A DNA stretch of 64,000 bases from Ascoidea asiatica. Lineage: Eukaryota > Ascomycota > Saccharomycetes > Ascoideales > Ascoideaceae. The stretch lies in assembly GCA_001600695.1 (NCBI GenBank), contig BCKQ01000011.1, positions 569,788 through 633,787 of the forward strand, in the 5' to 3' direction. The position numbers were made by a program, and so were the translations under genes. The notes under the pieces were generated by a model. That model was not told where the DNA came from, did not search any database, and saw only the letters and a program-made list of their open reading frames with translations. Shown piece after piece: positions 22,636-32,409 of this stretch; the stretch's first letter is position 1; every line of letters starts with the position of its first letter.

Positions 22636-23412
22636 CTAGTTTAACGATAGCTTCGAATTTTGAGCTCTAATAAACGTTCTAAATAGAACTATACTACCAC
22701 CTGAACCTTTCAGAACATAGTTAATTCTAGTTTCATCTGAAACCTCAGATGCAGCACCTTTGATTTCCATCCTAATTGAATTTAGTTTCTTAATAAATTC
22801 ATTTACATCTTTTCCTGAATAAGAAAGTTTATCTAAATCTGCTAAAATCTCAAATACCATCCTAGGGTTTCCTACCGTGACAACCAAGTTTCTCAATTTA
22901 TGTACACCATGAGATAAGGGGTCTAAAAATCCTGCTAGATTATCACCAACACAAAGAGTAAGAATATCATTTAATATATCCGAGATATTATCATCCAATT
23001 CAGTGAAAGGAATAGTTTTTTGTGAAACAGTTTTGATTCCCAACATACCAATAACTCTTCCAAAGTTACCAAACCATAAATTCCATTTGGATTTAGATTT
23101 TAAAACACCAATAACTTTACCATAATTGAGAGCATAATTAAATTTTAAAGTACCACTATGATTTGATTTTGAAGTCAATTTTACTTGACTAGTAAAATGA
23201 TTGGGTTCATTATGTCCATCAACTGTATCGTTAGCCACATCCAGAATGTTTCCAAAAGCATTATCACCTCCAACAACTTGATTAAGTATATCATTAGCGG
23301 CGCTACCATGAAGAGAATTCGCGGCAGACAAAAAGGTATGTTCTGCTTCAAGACCTAAAACAGGCATTTCAAAAAAAGACGTAAATGTAAAACATGATGT
23401 TAAATAAGGCAT
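22636..23412 (-). CDS. element 2 Gag (capsid)
   Basis: 258 codons; likely starts are the ATG at 23412 or at 23367. The N-terminus is encoded within the 5' LTR, and residues N-S-L-H-G-S-A-A are read through the primer-binding site, exactly the arrangement of Ty1 (where the peptide contains H-G-S-A). The C-terminal half has the copia capsid pattern (D-L-D-K-L-S-Y, N-E-F-I-K-K-L-N-S-I-R, V-L-K-G-S-G-G) and matches the gag relic of element 4. The frame is open, unlike pol. Confidence 0.75.
   Translation of the reverse strand: MPYLTSCFTFTSFFEMPVLGLEAEHTFLSAANSLHGSAANDILNQVVGGDNAFGNILDVANDTVDGHNEPNHFTSQVKLTSKSNHSGTLKFNYALNYGKVIGVLKSKSKWNLWFGNFGRVIGMLGIKTVSQKTIPFTELDDNISDILNDILTLCVGDNLAGFLDPLSHGVHKLRNLVVTVGNPRMVFEILADLDKLSYSGKDVNEFIKKLNSIRMEIKGAASEVSDETRINYVLKGSGGSIVLFRTFIRAQNSKLSLN
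23296..23308 (-). promoter_or_regulatory. element 2 primer-binding site (tRNAiMet)
   Basis: TGGTAGCGCCGCT on the minus strand, directly after the CA end of the 5' LTR. The first ten bases equal the Ty1 primer-binding site, complementary to the 3' end of initiator-Met tRNA. It starts minus-strand cDNA synthesis. Confidence 0.92.
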
Positions 23413-24250
23413 TAATTTATCAATAAAATAAATTAATAGAATAATAATAGTAATAAAATAATAATACTAAATGTAGATAATATAATAAACAATTATATAT
23501 ACGAAACTAAGATAATTCAAAACAACATACACATAAATAATATAAACTAAATAAAGAATATTCAACTTATTTAGATTAATTTGAAAACAAACCTAATTTG
23601 TGAAATAAAAAAATAAAATTAATTTGTAACACTCAAACTCAGACAAATTAATAACAAAAACATAAAAACAAATTAAGAACAAGTTGATTTTGATTAAATG
23701 AAATCACCAGATCAAACAAACTCAAAACTCAATTGAACTTTGAAGTAATAAAACGAAAAGTTCAATCGAACAAAAGAATTAGCGAGCAATAAAATTAGCT
23801 AATAAGAGCAACACTAAATGTTGACTAATTAAATATAACCAGTTTACATTTTAAATGATGCAAGCAATCAAATAAACCAATTTCACCTTGTCGCCAAGTA
23901 TTAAACTTGCCTTTTCCACCAAATAGAAATTCAAAGAAAACACTACCAACTTTAATTTATAAGAATAAGTTTAGCATACAATATTTAAATTGCCTTTTAA
24001 AAGTTAAGGCAACTTAAATTTATTACCATCCAAAATAATCGTTGAGATATAATTTACAGCCATATATGTCGAATACCTTGATATCATAAGCATTGGTTGT
24101 AACAATAAAACACGCGACATAAACAAATTGAAAAACAAAAATAAAACAAAACAAAAATCAAAAAAAATTATTGTAAAAAATTTATAATTTCCAAGGATGC
24201 AGTATTCACCAGTTTTCAAATAGTAAAGTTGTTGTTTGCTTGTGTAAGGT
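23309..24250 (-). repeat. element 2 5' LTR
   Basis: Ends (minus strand) with TTCTCTTCA directly before the primer-binding site. The outer end is set only by loss of similarity with the 3' LTR. It contains the Gag start codons near its inner end. Confidence 0.75.
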
Positions 24251-24871
24251 ATGTTATTCTGCTTTCAATCATTAATATCAAACCCAGAAATAACACTTAG
24301 ATTGGCGCATATTTATCTCTGCTAGCTTAGTCGGCCACACCAAACACTTTCACCTTGTCCCAACAAGGTATTATTAGAACAAGTTTTCAGAATTGGTTTT
24401 TTTTGATAAATGCAGTTATACGTCCAAGACAACGAGAACTGCAGTTCCAAAAATACGCGAGGGTACATGCGTCGCTTTGTTAATTCCTGGTCTCTCTGGT
24501 TCCAGTTAAATTGAGTTACACAGACAACTAAACTTTGCTGATTGCTTGCATTGTCCCAAATATACAGGACCACCTTGACATCAGGACGTCGTTTAGTGGA
24601 AGTCCAATTGACAGAAACCCGGGACTATTGTTTCAATTTTCCTAACCTAACCTAAAAAAGTTAAAAATGTCATGCCAGCTTTCACAAAAGTTGGGAAAGG
24701 TTAAGAAAATCTAACGTGTAGAACTTCTTTTTCCTGAATCACGATTCGAACCAATTCAGTTCTTCATTAAATGAAGACTGCTCCAGTACGCTACCAGCAG
24801 ATCGCCGGAGCGGCAAAAAAATTCCGCCACACATAGTATAAAATGAAGCCAAGAAAAAAAAACAATAGGTG
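24251..24871. other. gap between element 2 and the right arm
   Basis: No gene. The part from 24330 to 24840 is GC-richer and includes the SINE-like repeat at 24640-24840. An 83-codon minus-strand frame at 24322-24573 resembles nothing known and is probably part of a relic. Confidence 0.5.
24640..24840 (-). repeat. tRNA-like SINE candidate, copy A
   Basis: Minus strand: an A-box-like CTGGTAGCGTACTGG, a stem-loop TCTTC-ATTTAAT-GAAGA, then a B-box-like TTGGTTCGAATCGTG, followed by GGAAAAAG and a tail that aligns with copy B (57850-58085). The A-to-B spacing is that of a tRNA-type pol III promoter. No acceptor stem forms, so it is not a working tRNA. A SINE or decayed tRNA family is the best reading. 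Confidence 0.5.
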
Positions 24872-25044
24872 CTGTTTAGAGAAATGGATCTTCGATCATT
24901 TCTGACCTCAGCAACTACAATAGTAAATTATGGTAACCTTTAAAAATTTTCATTTTATTTTTACTAAAAAGTTACCTCTCTTTTTTTTATTATTTTTTAT
25001 TTCCTCATTATTTTTTTATACCAATTTGTAGCACTTTTATTTTT

Positions 25045-25243
25045 GGATACAATTTTGCATCACCTTTATTTTTTTGATACACTTTTGTAGCATTTTTATA
25101 TCGGCTACTGATTCCGTGTTTAATTTGCTATTTATTGATACATATTGTTATCAATATCCTATCGGTTTACATTTCCTATCTCCTATTTACTCTCTTGATA
25201 CAGTGTTGTATCATTTTTATTTTTTTGATACACTTTTGTATCA
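25045..25243 (+). promoter_or_regulatory. phased array of five 18-bp palindromes, right copy
   Basis: Dyads at 25045-25062 (degenerate), 25075-25092 (one mismatch), 25136-25153, 25196-25213 and 25226-25243, plus a half-site TGATACGTAT at 25257. Spacings are 30, 61, 60 and 30 bp. The last two are perfect TGATACA-N4-TGTATCA. The last dyad ends 110 bp before the ATG of the arm gene. The second dyad is worse than its left-arm partner (TGTAGCA for TGTATCA). Confidence 0.85.
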
Positions 25244-25352
25244 TTTTCAACTTTTATGATACGTATTTAAGGNCAAATTTANTCTGTATTGTTTTTTTTA
25301 TTTTTATTCTTTTAAATTTTATTATTATTATCAAATAAACTTCAAAATATCA

Positions 25353-25955
25353 ATGAATGGAACTATTACATCATCAACTTCAACCTTTGATATTCAAGTA
25401 TGGAAAGAAGTTCCTAAAATAGTCAAATATTATTCCAAAAACTCAAATTTACATTTTTATCTTGATGAGACTTCAATTAATAGCTTATCTCCTTCAATTC
25501 AAACTTTATTTCTTAATCTAGTCAATGCAAGCGGCCATAATTTCCCTATCACTTTTGATTTTGTCAAAGCGGAATTATTAATTTTATATAAAAATAATAC
25601 CCTTTCACATATGGGAGAAAATCAAATGTTATTAAACTATTTAAACTATATTCTTAGACTAAATCATTTTCATCCCTCTGAAATTGAAATTATTAAACCT
25701 AACAATTACAATTCAATTATTAATTTACCAGTCGATAGTCATATTCAATCAACAAAGTTTATTTTTATTTTACATTCAATTTTATTTCCAACCAAACAAA
25801 ATCAATTAAATTATCAAAAAGAAATTTCCGGAATTATTTGTGAAATCATCCTAGAACCACATAAATATAACTTACGTAATAAAACATTAATTCAACTTAT
25901 CATTGCTCATCATCAAAAACTCAATAATCTTGAAACCAGAACAAGGGAACTATAA
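25353..25955 (+). CDS. unknown 200-residue arm protein, right copy
   Basis: Second copy of the protein described at 16778-17380. ATG at 25353, TAA at 25953; after the stop the same phase stays open for 51 more codons. No family recognised. It reads outward from the spacer behind the dyad array, mirror-image to the left copy. One residue differs (Asp in I-T-F-D-F). Confidence 0.55.
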   Translation: MNGTITSSTSTFDIQVWKEVPKIVKYYSKNSNLHFYLDETSINSLSPSIQTLFLNLVNASGHNFPITFDFVKAELLILYKNNTLSHMGENQMLLNYLNYILRLNHFHPSEIEIIKPNNYNSIINLPVDSHIQSTKFIFILHSILFPTKQNQLNYQKEISGIICEIILEPHKYNLRNKTLIQLIIAHHQKLNNLETRTREL

Positions 25956-25993
25956 ATTATTACTCAAAAAGGTATCACCTCATCAAGCTATAA

Positions 25994-26332
25994 TATTGTC
26001 AAAAATCAACTTCCCGCAGAAATCAGATCTCTTACCAGCGTACCCGCTTTAGATTATACAAAAATTCAAATAATAAAATTTACTATAGGAAAGCGAAATC
26101 TGAAATTGAAAAAATTGTAATGGATCCACCAAATTACACTCATAGTGTTTTACTCATTGTTCGTGTTGAATCCAATGGACAGGTTCTATCCAAAATTGAA
26201 TTATGGAACAAAATTAAAGGTACGTATCATAATATTTCCAAACCAATGTTTGAAAAGATATTTCCTAAATTTCATTTGGTAATTGACGTTTCATCAGAAT
26301 CTGATTCTGATAATCTTATTATGCTAAATTAA
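25994..26332 (+). CDS. unknown second arm frame, right copy
   Basis: Open from just after a TAA at 25991-25993; first ATG at 26120. A basic stretch before the ATG is followed by a mixed domain and an acidic tail. It is nearly identical to the left copy. If the basic stretch is translated, it must come by frameshift or splicing from the 200-codon gene, whose own stop lies 41 bases earlier. Confidence 0.45.
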   Translation, partial: YCQKSTSRRNQISYQRTRFRLYKNSNNKIYYRKAKSEIEKIVMDPPNYTHSVLLIVRVESNGQVLSKIELWNKIKGTYHNISKPMFEKIFPKFHLVIDVSSESDSDNLIMLN

Positions 26333-26362
26333 CTTAATTTTCTATTTGGTTCTATTTATTTT

Positions 26363-26436
26363 TTTATTTACTATTATTTATTACTATTTATTACTATTTA
26401 TTACTATTTATTACTATTTATTACTATTTATTACTA
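26363..26436 (+). repeat. 10-bp tandem repeat in the right arm
   Basis: Mirror of 16297-16370: five exact units plus flanks of an ATTACTATTT repeat. The unit number is identical in both arms, which is unusual for a microsatellite unless the arms have been homogenised recently. Confidence 0.9.
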
Positions 26437-26587
26437 TATACTACATTGTTTTTTATATAAATATGCCCCAAATATCTTCTTTTTATTTCAACTTTAGTTT
26501 TATTTTTTTAGGATCTCCAATTCTTTATTCTTAATAAACATTTAATTTTTTTAAGTCAATATCTGTAGTTGAATTTTTATTAGTATA

Positions 26588-29040
26588 CAGTGCCGGAACA
26601 ATACACCCCTCTACATAACAGCTGCTCGTTGCCAGTACAATAGGGAACGGTTTACTGAAATAAGAAGTAGAAACCTTTAAAACCACATTCACCGAACCCG
26701 ATAATGGTAGCTCCATATACCAATTTAGACTAAAAAAAAAAAGATTTGAAACAAAAAAAGATTTATTATAAAGTTATTACATGACTAAAAAATAATTCAA
26801 AACTAAAACAAAAAATAATAAAAGTAACAAAAAATAATAAAAATAATACAAAATATTAAAACAGGATTAAACTTTTAATAATTAAAACTAAACTTCAAAT
26901 GAAACATCAGATTCGTAAGCACTATTGTGTGATTCACAATCTTGTTACCCAACATCTTCCTCAAAGTTTGATTTTGATGAAATACTAATTTCAACTAATC
27001 TTTCAGGTTTTTTAACAGAAACCCTATTTCCGACGTAATTGTAAACCATTCTACCAGAACTACATAACAGCTCACTCGCAACACTACTAAGCTTGAACAG
27101 AAAACATGAATCTGTCAATTTTAAATAACTTTAGAAATTTATCTTTATTTTTTGTCCAGAGTATTTATGGACGTTGATACAAAATTTATCTTTGTTCACG
27201 AAAACTGACAGCATCATTAGAAACATCAACGTCATTAAAATTACTAACTTTTTGATTAATGGGCTCCCATCTCAATTTAGTGTATTTAATCTTGACAGCA
27301 TGTTAGTGCTTTCAATGAACTCTTGATGTGGCCTTGATCCAATTGACTCTTTTAAATTTTCAAAAAGATAGTTATACATATCTAGATTATCAGCAGCAAA
27401 TTATTCCATTAACCCAACCCCAGTTAGCATTTATGCTAATCCAAGCAACTAATTTTCTGGGACCGATTCTCTATTCCCATTTCTACTCTGTTTGTACATA
27501 GTATTGATTGAACTAAGTAAAAAAGGTTTATCAGCAATATAAAATCGCACCTAATTTTTAAAGAGTCTTTTTAAATAAACCAAAATGCTATTGTATGGAT
27601 GAGTAGAGATTTTTTCATAAGAGAGACCGATTGTTACATCATAAAATGGTTTCAATAACTCAACCGAGAGTTTTAGTTTTTTAATAGCAGATTCCTGAAG
27701 CTGATAATCATTTGAATTTTGTGCAGCATATTCAATAAAAGCTTCTTCGAAAACGAAGAATCTCTGGAATGATAAATAAATAGAATTCCATCTTGTTTTG
27801 CCAATTGCAACTGTCCTACAGAATTTACTAGTACCGTCATAAATAGAGTGTATTATCTCTTCAAAATTTTTAATTGATTGAGGACTTTTCAAAATGTTGC
27901 TAATTAGATCTTTGACTTTTGGAAGTGGTGAAAAAACTGCAGAAATTGAGCCAATAGGACTTTCAAATTCCAATTCTCCAGCATTTAAAATTGAGAAGAA
28001 GGAGTTAACTTCCCCACCATCATTTTGAAATTCTGTAATATCATGTTGAAGTAATTTTTTAAACCCATCAGAAACAACCAAATTAAAAATATGACTTGGG
28101 CATCTAATACCATCTAATCTATAATTAAGCGATCTTAGAGTAGCAGCAATGGAAGAGCTCGAACATTCAGAAGTTAGAAATCTATTAATTGAACCAAATA
28201 TTAATGAATTATTAGAAGCATCATCAGCGGTAATACTAATCAATTTTTTTTCTAAACCAAAAGTAACCCTTATGGTCCTGATTTCATCTCCAATATTGGC
28301 TTCAGAATGTGGACCATGAAATTTTTTTAAAACCAATAATAGGCTTTTTATATTTCAATTTGCTATTTAGGTACTGCATTCTTACCCCTCAAATTGATAT
28401 TTTGGAAGGAGAAGTCCGAATATCAGTCGTTAAAGAAATCCCATCAGCATTTGAGATAGTATTTTTAATATTCGAAATATCATATTCGTTCAGCCTACCA
28501 ATAAGGTTTGATAGCTTATAAGAAGATACCTTAAATGGACAACGACAAAAGTCCAAAATATTTTCGAATGGTTCATGATTTGCGTTGTTCAATGAAAGAT
28601 TACATTGTGCAAAAAAATTAACGATAACCTTTTCAAATTGCTCTTTGGGATGGAGACGTTCGTTTATTTTTATTTCAGATGTTTGAGTAATTTCATTTTC
28701 TAAAAATGATGATCCATTAGATTCTGAAATGTTAGTTGATGCTGCATCGGCTGTTGTTAATTGAAAAAATGTTTGGTTATTTTGAATTGTTGTGCACATG
28801 TTTATTTTATTTTATGTGAAGCATTTGCTTGCTTTATTGGAGGTTGATAGCCAGCAGAACTGTTTAAAAAATAATTTGTTTGCCAAGAACCATATTTTAA
28901 CTTAGAAATTGGAGATGGTTTTTGCTTAGTAACCTGCTTATGAAGCTCTGAGCTTTCAAAAGTTTCTTTGATGAAATGTTTGGAAGTCTAATGGGCCATT
29001 TTAAATATGTTAGTTAATAATATACACTCTGCTTTTGAGT
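26588..29040 (-). mobile_element. hAT-family transposon remnant
   Basis: Encloses a broken hAT transposase on the minus strand. The left end may be CAGTGCCGG at 26588, plausible for a hAT terminus, but that position is also the end of the inverted-repeat arm. No matching right terminus was found. Confidence 0.55.
26885..28990 (-). pseudogene. hAT transposase
   Basis: Broken into 28799-28389 and 28336-27551 plus flanks. Recognisable parts: R-C-P-S-H-I-F-N-L-V-V in the catalytic region, K-T-R-W-N-S-I-Y-L-S-F-Q-R-F (the conserved R-W motif), and a decayed C-terminal dimerisation domain near 27110-26900 (L-L-C-S-S-G-R-M-V-Y-N-Y, usually S-E-R-x-F-S). Upstream of the ATG at 28799 further coding-like sequence reaches about 28990 and would be the zinc-finger region. 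Cut-and-paste transposase of fungal hAT type. Confidence 0.8.
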
Positions 29041-29889
29041 TTGAAAAAAATTGTAGTTAGTATATTTCTTTAATATATAAGGAAGACTATTTTATTAAAA
29101 ACAATCCCAGAAAGAAAATTAGATCATATAGATTTTGCTGCCGGTCACGTGACTTTCTCGTAGAGTCAGTGCAATCCTTTTGATATTTGACTAAATCGTT
29201 CCTGAGTCTAGTGGCAAGGAGCGGAATCTGGGTGGGGGAATGTATAGTTGGAGCTCCTGTTATGCGCTTTTTTTGTGCTTTTTTTTGCTTGATAAATGCA
29301 AGCTTTTTGCTTTTTATTTATTGCTTAGGATATGGCGTACTGGCGAACCCTTTGTACTTAGCGAGTGATTGGTAGCGTTCGAAGTCGTTCTTCGGAATTT
29401 TAATGTTAGTCATGTGAAAAGTTAGGTCGGTGGGTTAGGAATTTCAACAATTTAAGATTTGGGTTAGGACATAACCTAACTTTTAAACATTCCCTTTTGT
29501 AAATTGTGAATCGATTTTTAACCAATTTAGGTAATAAAAGTATTTTTAGGAAATTGGTAATTAAAGTAATAATGATTGACAGTAATTATAATAAAATAAA
29601 AGTGCTTACATAAATACAATTAACGTATGTATGCATGACTATTTATACTAGTGATATTATTTTACTATATTCTAAATTAATAATTAAATAATTATATTTT
29701 AAATTAAGAAATAATTATTTAACATAAGATTGTAGTAGTAATTAGCAGGATAATGGGAGGCGCTGTAGTGTAATCTACTTTAAGAAAAAGATTAATTAAC
29801 ATTCGAATGATTATAATTGAATAGATTTACTAAGTCTGGAATAAAGTGTTGATAACTGACTCTTAGTAATCTGAACTGGCAATAAAATA
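29041..29889. other. relic region with GC-richer patch
   Basis: The stretch 29130-29420 is GC-richer. It contains ATTGGTAGCGTTCGAAG near 29371, which resembles the A-box part of the SINE-like copies, and GGTTAGG-type words at 29420-29480 like the tail of copy A. From 29480 to 29889 it is AT-rich with no gene. Confidence 0.35.
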
Positions 29890-29913
29890 TTATGACCAAT
29901 ATTAGATAATTTA

Positions 29914-31000
29914 TCACCAACTCTTAGTTTGATTTTTTTTTAATAAACGTAGAGGAAATGTAGGTTTAAGAAACACACTATTTGAATTTTTTAAAATATA
30001 GACCGTCTTAAACTTTTGATGAATGGTGTAAGGTCCTGGATATGAAGGAAATTTTTTATAATTTTTACGCTTAAGACGAATCGAGTTAATAACCAGGACT
30101 GGATCATTTAAATTTAATCTCCTATCACCAGAACTAGTTGAATTAATTTTGTTAAAGTATGAATCCATTGTTTGCCTGGAAACTGTTAATCAAGATTGCG
30201 CTTGAGCAGTTCATAAATTATTCAGCTTAAATTGATTAATTCTGCAAAAAAGAGCTACTTCTTAAGAAAATGTTTCTGAAAACTCAATATCAAATAAATC
30301 ATAGGAAGCTCTACGGATGTAAAAGCAATACTACCATATTCCAGATAACGTGGACAAGATCCAGTTGCTTTCTTGATAGTCCATCTATCTGCTAAAACTG
30401 CATAAGGTAAGTTATGGGTCCACTCAGCATTCGATTTTTGTAAGAGAGAAACAATGGCTTTATTATATGCCTCAATTTGACCATTTTCATGGGGATACTA
30501 TGCTGAAGTAATCGAGTGTTTAGCTTCATATTTTGTACCTAATTCCTTGATAATTACATTAGTGAATTCACCACCACCACCAGCATGAATTAATTGATGA
30601 AACCATCCAGTTCGAGCAATAAACTCCTTGAATAGAAAATTAGCAATTGATTTGGATGAAAGGAAATAAGAGGTACAACGTCAGGCTAGTTGGAGAATAA
30701 TTCTCTTTCAAAAACAGGATAACGATAATTTTGCTTTATTCTAGGCATATAAACTCTATCAATTTCATTCACCTTATTAATACTTGAAGGAACACAAGAG
30801 AAATAGGTGGTATTTACGGAGGTATTTTATTACAGAATTGACAGTTAGAACAAGTTTCAGTGTGATATGTGGTAAAATCATGTAGCCGCGGAACAAAATA
30901 TTTCATCACTAACGTGGAGTCTAATTTATTATTACCTGTATGGCCAAATGGATCATGATATTGGAGCAGCAAATGGAATAAATACAGAATAGACAAACCG
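29914..31000 (-). pseudogene. gypsy integrase
   Basis: The N-terminal H2C2 finger is clear at 30996-30814 (G-H-T-G, T-C-S-N-C-Q-F-C). The core carries E-N-G-Q-I-E-A-Y-N (catalytic Glu present), but the expected S-D-x-G-x-E-F reads H-A-G-G-G-G-E-F, so the catalytic Asp is lost. The C-terminal G-P-Y motif module is at 30168-29914 (Y-P-G-P-Y-T-I-H). A stop interrupts the core near 30500. Confidence 0.8.
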
Positions 31001-31329
31001 AAATATTTTGGATAACCTTGACTATTTTCAGAAAAGTATCTGTGTGGAGGAAAAAGGATGTAGAAATTGATTTAAAAACTTTCAACTGATTATTTCAAAG
31101 TTTAATGGGTATGTTATGATCCAATATAGATTGAATAATATATGAATAGAACAAATTTTTGAAGCATAAAGTAAAAGGTGGGAGGGAGAAATATTTTTCA
31201 CGGAAATAACTATAAGCTGAATGTTAGGAGTCCTGGTTTGGTAGATCAGGATTGTAATTGGATATTGATGTAAATCATACTACTGGAATTGAAGAAATAT
31301 TAGATAAATCTTTTTCATAACCAATGCGA

Positions 31330-32409
31330 CTAAACCTAATCACCAATGTTAATTTTACCATCAACATGTAATAAAGACTCATCAAACTCAATAATGTAGG
31401 ATACCCAAGAACTCATGGCAGAAACAAGAGCATCATTCATATCTGCAGTGATAGCCTGAACAACAGGGTTATCATCTGAAAGAATGTAAAAGGGGTACCA
31501 GATAAATATAAGTTTAAACTTTTTCAATGAGATATAGATAGCATAAAATTTTTTTGCAAAAATTGAGTAATTTGTTTGGGAATGAGTAAAAACACCAGAA
31601 TCGTATCTAACCAAGAATTGGGATGCAGAAAGTATGTCAATTGCTTTTGTATAAGGTTTGTGTTGACTGGAATCAATGTTATACAAAGGACGGATTCAAA
31701 CTAATGCTAATGCATGAGTGCTAAGGACAGTAGTTTTAGAGGAATCTAATTGTTCCATTCCAGGAGCAGCTTCAGTTTGAGCCTATAAAAGGAGAAATAT
31801 GGATGTAGGATCAGAGGTTCATGACTTTGGATGATTGATAGATTTATAAAGACTTGAAGCAGTTGAAGCAGAATTATCAACACATCCATAGTAGAATTTC
31901 AGCAATCCTAATATAGACCTTACTTGTGTAGTGGTATTTGGCATTTTAATTTGATTTAGTTGTGAGACTGTTTTATATAATGGATAGCATTGGCCATTTT
32001 TAATTTGAAATCCTGGGACAACACCTTGGGATTTTGCTCACTGTAATTTTTCAAGGCTAATCTTAATTCCATTTATTTTAAAAATATTAAGGAGTGAAAT
32101 AATGACATTCAAACGGTATTTTACAGTAGCTCTACAACCTTGCTAGTCAACTGGGGAATTTGAACGAAAAAAGGGTCTGGACTTAACTCCTAGATAACCC
32201 ATAAAACGACCAACATCCTGCATTAAAGGAGAAATAAGTTCAAGTAAAAATCGGTTAAAACTTGAGGGAGAATTTATCAATCCCTGAGGAACCACTGTGT
32301 ATTCTAGTTTTCCAAGTAGAAACCAAAAGGCAGTGGCTACAGATAAGCTTGATGTATTTGAAATTTGATTAAATGCTTCAGAAATATCAATAACAGAAAA
32401 GAATGAGAT
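31330..32409 (-). pseudogene. gypsy RT (3' part) and RNase H
   Basis: Begins immediately beside the solo LTR with F-S-V-I-D-I-S-E-A-F-N-Q-I, the RT motif A region (usually D-L-x-S-x-Y-H-Q-I), then V-P-Q-G-L-I-N-S-P-S-S-F. Where Y-x-D-D is expected the frame reads M-G-Y-L-G-V, so the catalytic pair is lost. RNase H follows at 31686-31336 (Y-D-S-G-V-F-T-H, I-L-S-D-D-N-P). Confidence 0.75.

Larger units (their letters stand above)
18025..24250 (-). mobile_element. Ty1-like copia retrotransposon, element 2
   Basis: About 935-bp LTRs (18036-18970 and 23309-24250) flank gag, protease, integrase, RT and RNase H on the minus strand. The primer-binding site TGGTAGCGCCGCT (complement of 23296-23308) is the initiator-Met tRNA site used by Ty1. 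The LTRs are roughly 80% identical by eye, so the insertion is old. The element fills most of the spacer between the inverted-repeat arms. Ends are approximate. Confidence 0.85.
24872..26591 (+). repeat. right arm of 1,720-bp inverted repeat
   Basis: Partner of 16142-17861 in reverse orientation, 7,010 bp away. Unresolved N bases occur at 25273 and 25282; the latter pairs exactly with the N at 17451, showing that reads from the two (or more) copies were mixed in assembly. An inner hairpin lies at 24880-24903. The outer end abuts CAGTGCCGG sequence at 26588, which may be the end of the neighbouring hAT element. Confidence 0.93.

Noticed and set aside
24735-24815. Possible functional tRNA with a UUA anticodon (ochre suppressor) on the minus strand
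   Set aside because: The anticodon-like stem is perfect but no acceptor stem forms and the T stem is mispaired. The match to 57850-58085 extends beyond the tRNA part, favouring a SINE-like repeat.
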